From the NCBI RefSeq assembly GCF_016734765.1, contig NZ_JAERQE010000031.1:1-63573 (forward strand): DNA of 63,573 bases, given 5' to 3'. Below the pieces are notes generated by a model. That model had not been told where the DNA came from. It did not search any database and worked only from the letters and a program-made list of their open reading frames with translations. Numbering within the stretch: position 1 is the first letter of the stretch; every line of letters begins with the position of its first letter. Below, one piece after another: positions 8,117-17,079 of this stretch. A program made the position numbers and the translations under genes. Origin of the DNA: Microvirga soli (lineage in GTDB: Bacteria > Pseudomonadota > Alphaproteobacteria > Rhizobiales > Beijerinckiaceae).

Positions 8117-10162
8117 TTAAGCCACCGTCCGCTCGACCACGTGATGACCGTCGAGCGTCGCATGCCCCTCCGGCTCGGATACCGCTTTCGCCGCCCGCTT
8201 GAGGTCTGGCATCACGGCCTCGGCGGCGAGTGCTTTTAAGGCCTCATCCAAGGTCATGGTCTTCTGCTCGGGGCTGCCGAGACGGCGGATGGAGACTGTC
8301 CGTTCGGCAGCCTCTTTCCGACCCACCACGAGAAGTACAGGCACCTTCACGAGCGAATGCTCGCGGACCTTGTAGTTGATCTTCTCGTTGCGCAGATCGG
8401 CCTCGACGCGGAGGCCGGCAGCCTCGGCGGCCCGCACCACTTCCATGGCGTATTCATCGCCCTCGGACGTGATAGTGGCAACAACCGCCTGGGTAGGCGC
8501 GAGCCAGAGCGGGAAGTGGCCGGCGAAATGCTCGATCAGGATGCCGGTGAAGCGCTCCATGGAGCCGCAGATCGCGCGGTGCACCATGACGGGCGTCTTC
8601 TTCTGGCCGTCAGCATCGACATAGAATGCGCCGAACCGCTCCGGCAGGTTGAAGTCCACCTGCGTGGTGCCGCACTGCCAGTCGCGGCCGATGGCGTCGC
8701 GCAGCACGTACTCGAACTTGGGCCCGTAGAACGCGCCCTCGCCGGGGTTGATCGCGGTCTTGATGCGCCCGCCGGACTGATCCTCGATCTGCTTCAGGAC
8801 GCGTGTCATCACGTCTTCCGCATGATCCCACATCTCATCCGTGCCGACACGCTTCTCAGGGCGTGTGGAGAGCTTTACGACGATCTCGTCGAAGCCGAAA
8901 TCGCTGTAGGTGGAGAGGATCAGGTCGTTGATCTTCAGGCACTCGTCGGCGAGTTGCTCTTCGGTGCAGAAGATATGCGCATCGTCCTGTGTGAAGCCGC
9001 GCACACGCATCAACCCGTGCAGCGCGCCGGACGGCTCGTAGCGGTGAACGTTTCCGAACTCGGCGAGGCGCAGCGGCAGATCACGATACGACTTCAGCCC
9101 GTGCTTGAAGATCTGCACGTGGCCTGGGCAATTCATCGGCTTCAGCGCGAACAGGCGCTGGTCCGCCTCCGGATCGTTCGGCCGCAGGAAGGCCGAGGCC
9201 GACTTCACGGCGAACATATTGTCTGAGTACCAGCCCCAGTGACCGGAGGTCTCCCACAGGGCCTTGTCGAGGATCTGCGGTGCGTTCACCTCCTGATAGG
9301 TGCCCTTCAGGCGGCGGCGCATGTAGGAGATCAGCTCCTGGAACACCGTCCAGCCCTTCGGGTGCCAGAAGACGACGCCTGGCCCCTCCTCCTGAAAGTG
9401 GAACAGGTCCATCTCGCGGCCCAGGCGGCGGTGGTCGCGCTTCTCGGCTTCCTCGAGCTGGCGGATGTAGTTGTCGAGGTCCTCTTGGGCAGCCCAGGCG
9501 GTCGCGTAGATGCGGGTCAGCATCGCGTTGTTCGAGTCACCCCGCCAATAGGCGCCCGCCACCTTCATAAGCTTGAAGGCGTTGCCGATCTTGCCCGTGG
9601 AGCTCATGTGCGGGCCGCGGCAGAGATCGAACCAGTCGCCCTGGAAGTAGATCTTGAGATCCTGGCCTGCCGGAATCGCATCGACGAGCTCGACCTTGTA
9701 GGTCTCGCCCTTCTCGGCGAAGACCTGCTTGGCCTTGTCGCGGCTCCACACTTCCTTGGTGAAGGGCTTATCGCGTGCGATGATCTCGCGCATCTTCGCC
9801 TCGATGGCCGGGAAGTCCTCGGGGGTGAACGGCTCGTTGCGGGCGAAATCGTAATAGAAGCCGTTTTCGATCACGGGACCGATGGTCACCTGCGTTCCGG
9901 GAAACAACTCCTGCACGGCTTCCGCGAGCACGTGCGCGCAATCGTGCCGGATCAGCTCCAGCGCGCGCGGGTCTTCGCGGTTCAGAAATTCGATCTTGGC
10001 ATCCTGGGTGATCGGGTCATCGAGATCGGCCACCGTGCCGTCGAGCGCCATGGCGATTGTGCGCTTGGCGAGCGACTTGGCGATGCCTTCCACGATCTCG
10101 CGGCCGGTGATGCCGGGCTCAAACTGGCGCTGGGCGCCATCGGGAAATGTCAGGGTAATCAT
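8117..10162 (-). CDS. thrS: Threonyl-tRNA synthetase
   Basis: This 681-residue class II synthetase charges tRNA-Thr. It has an N-terminal TGS domain (residues 1-62, ITLTFPDGAQRQFEPGITG), an editing domain of the TGS/second-additional-domain type with HDCAHVLAEAVQ, and a catalytic core with the zinc ligand Cys in MNCPGHVQIFKHG. The remaining core motifs are RVRGFTQDDAHIFC (motif 2), MVHRAICGSMERF (motif 3 region), and a C-terminal anticodon-binding domain. About 40 extra residues follow the usual end (after LDEALKALAAEA), a small tail of unknown use. It is transcribed alone and closed by an intrinsic terminator. Confidence 0.98.
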   Translation of the reverse strand: MITLTFPDGAQRQFEPGITGREIVEGIAKSLAKRTIAMALDGTVADLDDPITQDAKIEFLNREDPRALELIRHDCAHVLAEAVQELFPGTQVTIGPVIENGFYYDFARNEPFTPEDFPAIEAKMREIIARDKPFTKEVWSRDKAKQVFAEKGETYKVELVDAIPAGQDLKIYFQGDWFDLCRGPHMSSTGKIGNAFKLMKVAGAYWRGDSNNAMLTRIYATAWAAQEDLDNYIRQLEEAEKRDHRRLGREMDLFHFQEEGPGVVFWHPKGWTVFQELISYMRRRLKGTYQEVNAPQILDKALWETSGHWGWYSDNMFAVKSASAFLRPNDPEADQRLFALKPMNCPGHVQIFKHGLKSYRDLPLRLAEFGNVHRYEPSGALHGLMRVRGFTQDDAHIFCTEEQLADECLKINDLILSTYSDFGFDEIVVKLSTRPEKRVGTDEMWDHAEDVMTRVLKQIEDQSGGRIKTAINPGEGAFYGPKFEYVLRDAIGRDWQCGTTQVDFNLPERFGAFYVDADGQKKTPVMVHRAICGSMERFTGILIEHFAGHFPLWLAPTQAVVATITSEGDEYAMEVVRAAEAAGLRVEADLRNEKINYKVREHSLVKVPVLLVVGRKEAAERTVSIRRLGSPEQKTMTLDEALKALAAEAVMPDLKRAAKAVSEPEGHATLDGHHVVERTVA

Positions 10163-10240
10163 GTCAAAATGTCTCCTGGCTCACTCCTGCCAACGGAGCA
10201 GGTAAGCGGGGGCCGACGGTTAGCTGGATGAAGGGCGAAG

Positions 10241-10570
10241 TCAGCCGCCGTCAGGTTCGACTGCCTCGCAGGTGATCGGGGGAGAATTGACGCCCCGCCA
10301 GCGACCATAAGCCCACGGCTTATACCAGGAGGCAGCCTCGGGCAACGTTTCAGGCACCAGATCGAGCCCGGAGGTGCCGAAGGGTCCGCAGCGGCAGATC
10401 CGAGCGAAGCCCATCCACCCCCCCGGCCAGAACCCGTGCCGCTGGATCGCCTCGTCGGTGTATTCGGAACAGGATGGCAGATGACGGCATTGGCGGCCGA
10501 TGAGACTGGACAGGCTCAGCTGATAACCGCGAATGGCCCAGTGAGCGGCTTGCTGGACAGGGCTCGGCAT
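10241..10570 (-). CDS. yidD: Membrane protein insertion efficiency factor YidD
   Basis: A 109-residue member of the YidD (haemolytic domain, DUF37) family, thought to assist YidC-dependent membrane insertion. The signature CRHLPSCSEYTDEAIQRHG and GFARICRCGPFG, with its cysteines, is intact. An amphipathic N-terminal helix (AAHWAIRGYQLSLSSLIG) would associate with the inner membrane. Its ATG directly abuts the stop of the upstream scaffold gene, so the two form an operon. The C-terminal tail of about 30 residues is longer than in E. coli YidD, as is common in alphaproteobacteria. Confidence 0.95.
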   Translation of the reverse strand: MPSPVQQAAHWAIRGYQLSLSSLIGRQCRHLPSCSEYTDEAIQRHGFWPGGWMGFARICRCGPFGTSGLDLVPETLPEAASWYKPWAYGRWRGVNSPPITCEAVEPDGG

Positions 10571-11032
10571 CTATTCCGCGCCCTGGGCCCGCCGCGCTTC
10601 GATCTGCTTGATCGCCTCCACGACGGCATCGAAAGTAAGCAGGATGGAAGCATGCCGGGCTTTGTAGTCCCGCAGGGGCTCCAGGACCTTCAGGTCCTCC
10701 CATTTGCCCTGGGGTGCCTCACCGCCCGTCTTGAGGAGCTGCGTCACCCGCTCGCGCAGGGCACGGAGTTCCTCGGCGGTCGAGCCGATGACGTGATGCC
10801 CCATGATTGACGAGGAGGCTTGGCCCAGGGCGCAGGCCTTCACATCCTGGGCAAAGGCCGTCACCACGTTGCCGTCAAGCTTCACGTCGACCGTCACTGT
10901 CGACCCGCAAAGCTTGGACCGGGCCGTTGCCGATGCGTCGGCGTCCGGCAGGCGCCCGAGATGCGGAATATTGGCCGCGAGTTCGAGAATGCGCCGGCTG
11001 TAAATCTCGTTCAACATAGAAGCCTGTGACAT
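10571..11032 (-). CDS. IscU/SufU-like iron-sulfur cluster scaffold protein
   Basis: A 153-residue NifU N-terminal domain protein. Two scaffold cysteines are evident, Cys42 in KLCGS and Cys67 in KACALGQASSS, both in the positions used to hold a nascent Fe-S cluster. The position of the third cysteine in SufU/IscU reads RHAS here (about residue 129), with no Cys. It is translationally coupled to yidD downstream. Either it is a scaffold using another third ligand, or it is a sulfur-transfer accessory. The family call is firm, but the exact role is inferred. Confidence 0.85.
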   Translation of the reverse strand: MSQASMLNEIYSRRILELAANIPHLGRLPDADASATARSKLCGSTVTVDVKLDGNVVTAFAQDVKACALGQASSSIMGHHVIGSTAEELRALRERVTQLLKTGGEAPQGKWEDLKVLEPLRDYKARHASILLTFDAVVEAIKQIEARRAQGAE

Positions 11033-11218
11033 TACGTTTGGGAATATACCCTTTAACTCTGCCGAGGTATCTAATACACAAAGTAGGTAACGAGCTCATA
11101 TATAGTAGCTGAACTCCGGCACGGGTGTCTGACCGATAGTGTGTGGAGAAGAGCTGGAAAAATTCGTCAGGAAGCTGCGCTGCTTCCTGAGCGGAAGAGT
11201 GACGAAAAGGGGCCCAGC

Positions 11219-11854
11219 GTGAGTGATGCTATCAAGTCCTTGTCCATGCGTCTAAATCCGGTTGCCGACAAGCCTGTTGCGACCCCAAGCCGGGAAGAGG
11301 CCGAAGCCGCCGTTCGCACCCTGCTCCGTTGGGCCGGAGACGACCCATCGCGCGAGGGTCTTCAGGATACGCCCAAGCGCGTGGCCAAAGCCTTCCGGGA
11401 ACTTTATTCGGGATACGCTGAAAATCCGGACGAAATTCTCGACAAGGTCTTCAGAGAGGTCGAAGGCTACGACGATATCGTGCTCGTTCGCGACATCCCC
11501 TTCTACTCCCATTGCGAACACCACATGGTGCCGTTCTTCGGCGTAGCCCATGTGGCCTATTACCCCACCAAGGGCGTGGTCGGCCTGTCCAAGCTCGCCC
11601 GCCTCGTGGACGCCTATGCGCGCCGCCTGCAGACGCAGGAGACCATGACGGCCCAGATCGCCTCAGCCATGGTCAAGGCGCTCGTCCCACGCGGCGTGGC
11701 GGTGATGATCGAGGCCGAGCATATGTGCATGTCCATGCGCGGCATCCAGAAGGCAGGCGCCCTGACCTTGACGACCCAGTTCACAGGTGTCTTCAAGGAA
11801 GACCCGGCCGAACAGGTGCGCTTCCTCACCCTGGTGCGCAACGGCCGGGGCTGA
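11219..11854 (+). CDS. folE: GTP cyclohydrolase I
   Basis: About 212 residues. It catalyses GTP to dihydroneopterin triphosphate, the first step of folate (and queuosine or biopterin) synthesis. Zinc and active-site residues are visible in FYSHCEHHMVPFFG, QTQETMTAQIA and EHMCMSMRGIQK. I take the GTG at 11219 as start because it precedes the family's variable N-terminus and gives normal length; an upstream in-frame GTG at 11141 is possible. hisI follows after eight bases, so folE and hisI are probably co-transcribed. Confidence 0.95.
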   Translation: MSDAIKSLSMRLNPVADKPVATPSREEAEAAVRTLLRWAGDDPSREGLQDTPKRVAKAFRELYSGYAENPDEILDKVFREVEGYDDIVLVRDIPFYSHCEHHMVPFFGVAHVAYYPTKGVVGLSKLARLVDAYARRLQTQETMTAQIASAMVKALVPRGVAVMIEAEHMCMSMRGIQKAGALTLTTQFTGVFKEDPAEQVRFLTLVRNGRG

Positions 11855-11862
11855 GGCCTCAC

Positions 11863-12273
11863 ATGACCTTATCCAATCCGTTTCCGCCTCCCGGCGCCAA
11901 GACCGAGCTTGAGGAGGGCAGCATCCTGTCCCCTCGTTTCGGAGCGGATGGGCTGGTCACATGCATCACCACAGACGCGGCTACCGGCGAAATCCTCATG
12001 GTGGCGCATATGAGCCCGGAGGCATTGGCGAAAACCCTTGAAACCGGCGAGGCATGGTACTGGTCCCGCTCCCGCGGGGAGCTCTGGCACAAGGGGGCGA
12101 CCAGCGGGCAGGTCCAGATGGTTCTGGAAATGCGGGTCGACTGCGATCAGGACGCCCTTCTGCTGAAGGTGAAGGTCGCGGGCGACGGCGGATGCTGCCA
12201 TACGGGGCGCCGCTCTTGTTTCTACCGGAAGGTGGAGATGTCCGAAGGCGCCCCCCGCCTTATCGTCGACTGA
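11863..12273 (+). CDS. hisI: Phosphoribosyl-AMP cyclohydrolase
   Basis: This 136-residue enzyme performs step three of histidine synthesis, opening the ring of PR-AMP. It is the stand-alone HisI form, with no fused pyrophosphohydrolase (HisE). The metal-binding motifs are complete: DCDQDALLLKV (Mg site) and the zinc cysteines in GGCCHTGRRSCFYR. ATG 11863 lies eight bases after folE, and longer upstream frames overlap folE and are artefacts. Pairing folE with hisI in an operon is common in this group. Confidence 0.96.
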   Translation: MTLSNPFPPPGAKTELEEGSILSPRFGADGLVTCITTDAATGEILMVAHMSPEALAKTLETGEAWYWSRSRGELWHKGATSGQVQMVLEMRVDCDQDALLLKVKVAGDGGCCHTGRRSCFYRKVEMSEGAPRLIVD

Positions 12274-12356
12274 GCACGCCAGGCCTCCCAAAAAGCAGGG
12301 CTGCCCTCCACCAGGAAATGGGTGCACGTTCTCGGCAGACACGATAGGTACGCCGC

Positions 12357-13511
12357 ATGACACGACGTGACCTTCTCCTCGCCCGGGTGGCGGCCAGCGC
12401 CATCTTCTTCGGCAACGGCTTCGGCATCGGCACCTGGGCGGCGCAGCTTCCCCGGTTCAAGGTGTCCCTGGGCCTCTCCGACGGGGAGCTCAGCCTCGGG
12501 CTACTGGCTTTCTCGCTCGGGGCAGTGGCCCTGATGCCGGTGATCGGCTGGGCGGTGACCGTGGCCGGCAGCCGGACCATGACCCTGATTGCGGCTTTCT
12601 CCTTCGCGGCCGCCCTCCTCCTGCCGGGTCTCGCGCCCAGCCTGCCGCTGTTCGTCGCCGCTGCCCTCGTGGCCGGCGCTTGCAACGGCACCATGGACAT
12701 CGCCATGAACACCAATGCCACCGTGGTGGAGAGGGCCTGGGGCTCGGCGATCATGTCGTCCTTTCACGCCTTCTTCAGCCTCGGCGGGTTGGCGGGAGCC
12801 GCCGCCTCCGGCCTTCTCATCTCGCTCGACGTCGGGATCGTCCCGACCCTACTGGTCTCCTGCACTGGGATGGGGCTGCTCTTCCTCGTGACAGGCTTCT
12901 GGACCATGGGCGAGACCGAGAGAGCCTCGGAGGGTCACGGTTTCGCCTGGCCGCGCGGCCCGGTCATTCTCCTCGCGGTGCTTGCCATGTTCTGCTTCGT
13001 CGTCGAGGGCGCCATCGTCGACTGGTCGGCGATCTATCTTCAGACGGTGGCCGGCGCGAGCCTGGAGGCGGCCGTTTCGGGCTTTGCCGCCTTCTCGCTC
13101 ACCATGACGGTCTGCCGGTTCATGGGTGATTTCGCGGTGCGCCATCTCGGGCGCGCCCGCACCCTTCAGGTCGGCGGTCTGCTCTCGGCCCTTGGCCTCG
13201 CCCTGGCGATGATCCTGCCCTCGCCCGTGCCGGCCTCCATCGGCTTTGCCCTGGTGGGCATCGGTTTGGCCAACACGGTGCCGGTCCTGTTCAGCACGGC
13301 CGGCCAGATGAAGGGCATCCCGCCCAGCATGGGTGTCGCCATGGTGGCGACCCTGGGCTATGGCGGTTTGCTGATGGGCCCGCCGCTGATCGGCTTCGGT
13401 GGAGAGATTCTCGGCCTTCGGGCCATGCTGGGGCTTTTGATCGTCTTTACCTTCGTGATCATCATCATGTCGCAGCGGGCTCTTCAGCGCTCCACTGTTC
13501 AGTTTTCCTGA
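12357..13511 (+). CDS. MFS transporter
   Basis: A 384-residue major facilitator with about 12 predicted helices, resembling the YbjJ/fucose-permease-like branch (FGNGFGIGTWAAQLPRFK at the first helix, then ALVAGACNGTMDIAMNTNA). The inter-helix loop RHLGRARTLQVGG is the typical MFS 2/3-type loop repeated in the second half. The substrate is not evident. It stands alone between hisI and the patatin gene. Confidence 0.85.
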   Translation: MTRRDLLLARVAASAIFFGNGFGIGTWAAQLPRFKVSLGLSDGELSLGLLAFSLGAVALMPVIGWAVTVAGSRTMTLIAAFSFAAALLLPGLAPSLPLFVAAALVAGACNGTMDIAMNTNATVVERAWGSAIMSSFHAFFSLGGLAGAAASGLLISLDVGIVPTLLVSCTGMGLLFLVTGFWTMGETERASEGHGFAWPRGPVILLAVLAMFCFVVEGAIVDWSAIYLQTVAGASLEAAVSGFAAFSLTMTVCRFMGDFAVRHLGRARTLQVGGLLSALGLALAMILPSPVPASIGFALVGIGLANTVPVLFSTAGQMKGIPPSMGVAMVATLGYGGLLMGPPLIGFGGEILGLRAMLGLLIVFTFVIIIMSQRALQRSTVQFS

Positions 13512-13652
13512 ACCAGTCCTACTTCAAACTAGAGGGTACGTTCACGCGGGTTTCACACGAGACCGGCATGAATGGGCAAAGTGCCTTGGAGTCGATCTAT
13601 GTTGTGGGACGGGATTGCCCGGCGCAGCGCCGGTTCAGGGGGCGGTGGGGGA

Positions 13653-14609
13653 GTGACGGACATCAAGACACCAGTCGAGCGCGACCCTCGGGCCAAGCCC
13701 CGAATCGGCTTGGCACTCGGCGGAGGCGCGGCCCGGGGCTGGTCCCATATCGGTGTCCTCCGGGTGCTCGAGGAAGCCGGCATCGTTCCGGACGTGATCG
13801 CAGGCTGCTCGATCGGCGCCGTCGTCGGCGGCTGTTATGCGGCCGGCAAGCTCGACGAGCTTGAGGCCTTCGCCCTCTCCCTGACCAAGCGGCGCGTCAT
13901 GGGCCTCCTCGATTTCCATTTCAGCGGCGCGGGCCTCATCGCGGGCGGCCGCCTGCAGAGCCTCCTCGACCGAGACCTGACGGATCGCCGTGTCGAGACG
14001 CTGCCGGTCAAGTTCTGCACCATCGCAACCGAACTGGTGAGCGGCCACGAGATCTGGCTGACGCGCGGCCCGCTCGTCCAGGCCATGCGGGCCTCCTATG
14101 CGCTTCCGGGCGTGTTCGACCCGGTTCTGATCGGTGGGCGCTGGCTCATGGACGGCGCCCTGGTCAACCCGATCCCGATCACCGCTGCCCGTGCCCTGGG
14201 GGCCGACATCGTCATCTGCGTGAACCTCAATGGCGAGGTGCGCGTGCGCGGCACGGTCATCCAGTCCTACGATGCCGGGACGAGCGACGAGAAGGAGATC
14301 GAAGAGGTGATCGAGGAAGCCCCGCGGCGCTGGGGCATCTTTCCGGGCAGCAGGGCGGAGAAGCAGAGCAAGCCCAACGCGCCGGGGATGGCCACCGTGA
14401 TGGTGGATGCCTTCAACATCACCCAGGATCGCATCGCCCGCTCGCGGCTCGCCGGCGATCCACCGGACATCATGGTTGCGCCGAAGCTCGCCAAGATGGG
14501 GCTATTCGAGTTCCACCGAGCCCAGGAGTGCATCACCCTGGGTCGGCAGGCCACGGAGCGCGCCCTGCCGGATATCCTCGAGCTGCTGCAGGAGTCGCAG
14601 CCGCGCTAG
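13653..14609 (+). CDS. Patatin-like phospholipase (RssA-like)
   Basis: About 318 residues. The patatin fold is defined by the oxyanion loop ALGGGAARGWSHIG, the nucleophile elbow GCSIGAVVGG (Ser of the Ser-Asp dyad) and the catalytic Asp in DGALVNPIP. Proteins of this type hydrolyse membrane lipids at the inner leaflet. I chose GTG 13653 because a purine-rich GGTGGGGGA precedes it and the fold begins shortly after; an ATG at 13572 would add a low-complexity Gly-rich leader. The C-terminal region, about 210-260, is hydrophilic and variable. Confidence 0.88.
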   Translation: MTDIKTPVERDPRAKPRIGLALGGGAARGWSHIGVLRVLEEAGIVPDVIAGCSIGAVVGGCYAAGKLDELEAFALSLTKRRVMGLLDFHFSGAGLIAGGRLQSLLDRDLTDRRVETLPVKFCTIATELVSGHEIWLTRGPLVQAMRASYALPGVFDPVLIGGRWLMDGALVNPIPITAARALGADIVICVNLNGEVRVRGTVIQSYDAGTSDEKEIEEVIEEAPRRWGIFPGSRAEKQSKPNAPGMATVMVDAFNITQDRIARSRLAGDPPDIMVAPKLAKMGLFEFHRAQECITLGRQATERALPDILELLQESQPR

Positions 14610-14643
14610 CACATCGTAGGGAGCATCGGATGGATCCGACGCC

Positions 14644-15075
14644 TTAGGCCGTCGCGATATACTCCTTGATCGCCTCGGCCTCGGCCTCGACCTCCCCGAG
14701 ACGCTCCTTCACCACGTCGCCGATGGACACGATGCCGACGAGGCGACCGCCCTCGACGACCGGAATGTGCCGGAATTTCTGCTGGGTCATCATCTCCATC
14801 ACGTCGGTAACGGACGTCTCGCCCGTGCAGGTCAGCACTTTTTGCGTCATGAAGCGGGAGACGGGCTCCTCCAGGGACTTGGCGCCCAGGCTTGCGACGG
14901 CCCTCACGATGTCCCGTTCAGAGATAATGCCTGAGACTGGCGTTTGGCCATCCACAATGAGAAGGGCACCTATCCTGCGCTCGGCGAGAACCTGGGCCGC
15001 TTCGCTTAAACTGCGGCTCGGCTCGATGGTCGCGACGTCGCGACCCTTGAGCGAAAGAATACGATTGACGATCAT
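14644..15075 (-). CDS. CBS domain protein
   Basis: A 143-residue protein consisting of one CBS pair (Bateman module): VATIEPSRSLSEAAQVLAERRIGALLIV and ERDIVRAVA in the first repeat, and KVLTCTGETSVTDVMEMM with RHIPVVEGGRLVGIVSIGDVVK in the second. Such stand-alone modules bind adenine nucleotides and regulate partners. ATG 15075 follows GGGAGGGAATC, a good ribosome site. It converges with the patatin gene. Confidence 0.9.
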   Translation of the reverse strand: MIVNRILSLKGRDVATIEPSRSLSEAAQVLAERRIGALLIVDGQTPVSGIISERDIVRAVASLGAKSLEEPVSRFMTQKVLTCTGETSVTDVMEMMTQQKFRHIPVVEGGRLVGIVSIGDVVKERLGEVEAEAEAIKEYIATA

Positions 15076-15211
15076 TGATTCCCTCCCGTTGCGCGAACGG
15101 CGAAGGGTCATGAGCCCTCGCGCCCGCTAGGCCGAAACTGGGCTCACCTCCATGACTTTGGATGCGAACCCTACGTCAGCTATCGGATGATCAGCGCAAA
15201 CCGCATCAGTT

Positions 15212-16027
15212 TCAAGCTGAGATGCTCTTGGTTCGCGCGGGAAGCGGGTCGATCAAAGGGAAAAGGGCGAGGCCTGCGAGGAAGCCGCCGAGATGCGCTT
15301 CCCAGGCGATGCTCGCATCCGTCACCCCCAGGGGCTCGACGACGGCGAACACGTAATTCGCCACGAACCAGATCCCGAGGAAGATCAGAACCTGCCGGTT
15401 GCGGATCATGTGCCCCAGGGTTTCACGGGGCCGCTCATGAGGCTGCGTTAGGCGCCCCTCCCAGTGCCACGAGGCCGGAGCGAACATGAACCAGGAGGCC
15501 GCTGCCATAAGCCCTGACACGGCCCCGGAAGCCCCAATCATCGGCAGGACCTGCAACGGGTTCATGACGGTGTAGAGAACTGCTCCAGCAATCGCCGAGG
15601 CCGCCGACAGGATAAAGAACCGTCCGGCGCCGCAACGACGGACGATGGGTGTCCCGAACGCGGCGAGCCAGACGCCGTTGATCAGCACATGGGCCCAGGA
15701 CCCATGCAGGACGGCGTAGGACAAAGCCGTCCAGGGTTTGCCCTCACCGCTTTCGAGAACAAATTGCGCCAAGGCCATCAGCGGGGTGATCGTGTCTTCC
15801 GGCACACCCTCACGCAGGGACCTCATCACGTCCTCCACCTGAACGCCTCCGAAAGCCACGGACCAGCGGGCCGGGATCACCGACCAGTCGATGATCATCA
15901 TGAAATCCGATTCGTCCGAGAGGAGCAGCCGAGCGGCATGAATGCCGATCAGCGCCACCAGGCAGAGGGTGATGACGGCGGGAAGGTTGAGGATCGGCTC
16001 GCGGGCTCGGGGCGGGTGTGGAGGCAT
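15212..16027 (-). CDS. Rhomboid family intramembrane serine protease
   Basis: A 271-residue inner-membrane protein with six or seven helices. The rhomboid hallmarks are present: HGSWAHVLINGVWLAAFG (helix 2 His/Asn), GASGAVSG with the catalytic Ser, and AHLGGFLAG with the catalytic His. It cleaves transmembrane substrates, so far unidentified. A long periplasmic loop of about 60 residues lies between the first helix and the core. The gene is monocistronic and divergent from the transglutaminase-like gene. Confidence 0.92.
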   Translation of the reverse strand: MPPHPPRAREPILNLPAVITLCLVALIGIHAARLLLSDESDFMMIIDWSVIPARWSVAFGGVQVEDVMRSLREGVPEDTITPLMALAQFVLESGEGKPWTALSYAVLHGSWAHVLINGVWLAAFGTPIVRRCGAGRFFILSAASAIAGAVLYTVMNPLQVLPMIGASGAVSGLMAAASWFMFAPASWHWEGRLTQPHERPRETLGHMIRNRQVLIFLGIWFVANYVFAVVEPLGVTDASIAWEAHLGGFLAGLALFPLIDPLPARTKSISA

Positions 16028-16215
16028 GCAATGCTTTGGTATGACATGGCTGCCCGAGGTGTCCAGGCTGCTGCGAGATGGAAGGTTGGTGCGACCTAAC
16101 CTCTATTTGGCCCCTCGGTCGAGAAAAACCAACAACTTAGCCACGGCCAAGTTTGACTAAGGGGAAGCCAATTCCTTCTGCTCCGGAGCCATTAATAATT
16201 TTTGTTAACCATAAC

Positions 16216-16240
16216 GGAACCGGTTGAAGCGCGACGCGTT
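16216..16240 (+). promoter_or_regulatory. Candidate EcfG (general stress sigma) promoter, perfect match
   Basis: GGAAC (16216-16220), 16 bases, CGTT (16237-16240), an exact match to the alphaproteobacterial EcfG/RpoE2 consensus. It lies about 80 bases upstream of the transglutaminase-like gene and points at it. Confidence 0.6.
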
Positions 16241-16321
16241 AACTCACCTTTTACTTTCCGCTTGAGCCCCAAATGTAACCATGTCAGTTTGGTTAAAAGA
16301 ACGTTAACCGGCTGGTGGGGC

Positions 16322-17005
16322 ATGCGGCAGGATTATTTCAAGAACGGCCTTTTCTGTGGCGCAAATGAGAAGTCGGCATACTCCGGCACATTCATTAAAA
16401 CAGTTCTCCTTGTATTTTCCCTTCTCTTCTCCGGTGCTGCCGCCCAGGCGCAGACCCTGGCGTCCCTGCCCGCCAACACCGCCCCGATCACCAGCGTCGG
16501 CACTGCCAAGCCGCTCCTTGGTTGGTCCCAGTTCTGCGAAAAGTTTCGCTCCGAGTGCACCGTCGACGTGACGGAGGCCGACAAGATCGACCTCACCCCG
16601 CAGGGGTGGAAGACCATCGTGTCGGTCAACCAGCGCGTGAACTCAAGCATCAAGGCCGTGACGGACGCCGATCATTTCGGCGTCGTGGACACCTGGGGTT
16701 TCCCGGACGACGGCAAGGGCGACTGCGAGGACTTCCAGCTCCTGAAGCGCCGCCTTCTCGTGGAGGCCGGCCTGCCCCGCCGCGCCATGCGCATGACGGT
16801 CGTGATCGATGAGCTTGGCGAAGGCCATGCGGTGCTGATGGTTCGCACCAGCCGCGGGGACTTCGTTCTCGACAACAAGACCTCCTCGGTCCTCCCCTGG
16901 CACCGCACGGGCTATGTTTATATCAAGCGCGAGAGCCAGGATAATGTCGGCTGGGTTTCGCTGGGCGGCATCGTCTCATCGCCGACCACGACCGCGAACC
17001 GCTAA
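16322..17005 (+). CDS. Bacterial transglutaminase-like cysteine peptidase (BTLCP)
   Basis: A 227-residue exported protein with a hydrophobic signal segment (residues about 24-44, FIKTVLLVFSLLFSGAAAQAQ region). The BTLCP triad is visible: Cys135 in GDCEDFQ, His169 in GHAVLMV and Asp183 or so in DFVLDN. Relatives such as LapG process surface adhesins, but the alphaproteobacterial subgroup is largely uncharacterised. ATG 16322 is preceded by GGTGGGG. An exact EcfG-type promoter lies upstream, so stress induction is likely. Confidence 0.88.
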   Translation: MRQDYFKNGLFCGANEKSAYSGTFIKTVLLVFSLLFSGAAAQAQTLASLPANTAPITSVGTAKPLLGWSQFCEKFRSECTVDVTEADKIDLTPQGWKTIVSVNQRVNSSIKAVTDADHFGVVDTWGFPDDGKGDCEDFQLLKRRLLVEAGLPRRAMRMTVVIDELGEGHAVLMVRTSRGDFVLDNKTSSVLPWHRTGYVYIKRESQDNVGWVSLGGIVSSPTTTANR

Positions 17006-17012
17006 GAATTCC

Positions 17013-17046
17013 AAAGCCGACACCTGAGGGCGCCGGCTTTTTGTTT
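17013..17046 (+). terminator. Intrinsic terminator of the transglutaminase-like gene
   Basis: AAAGCCG (17013-17019) pairs with CGGCTTT (17034-17040) and is followed by TTGTTTT. It starts eight bases after the stop codon. Confidence 0.75.
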
Positions 17047-17079
17047 TCCACCCATCGATGTCAGAAGACTTCAGGCGGA

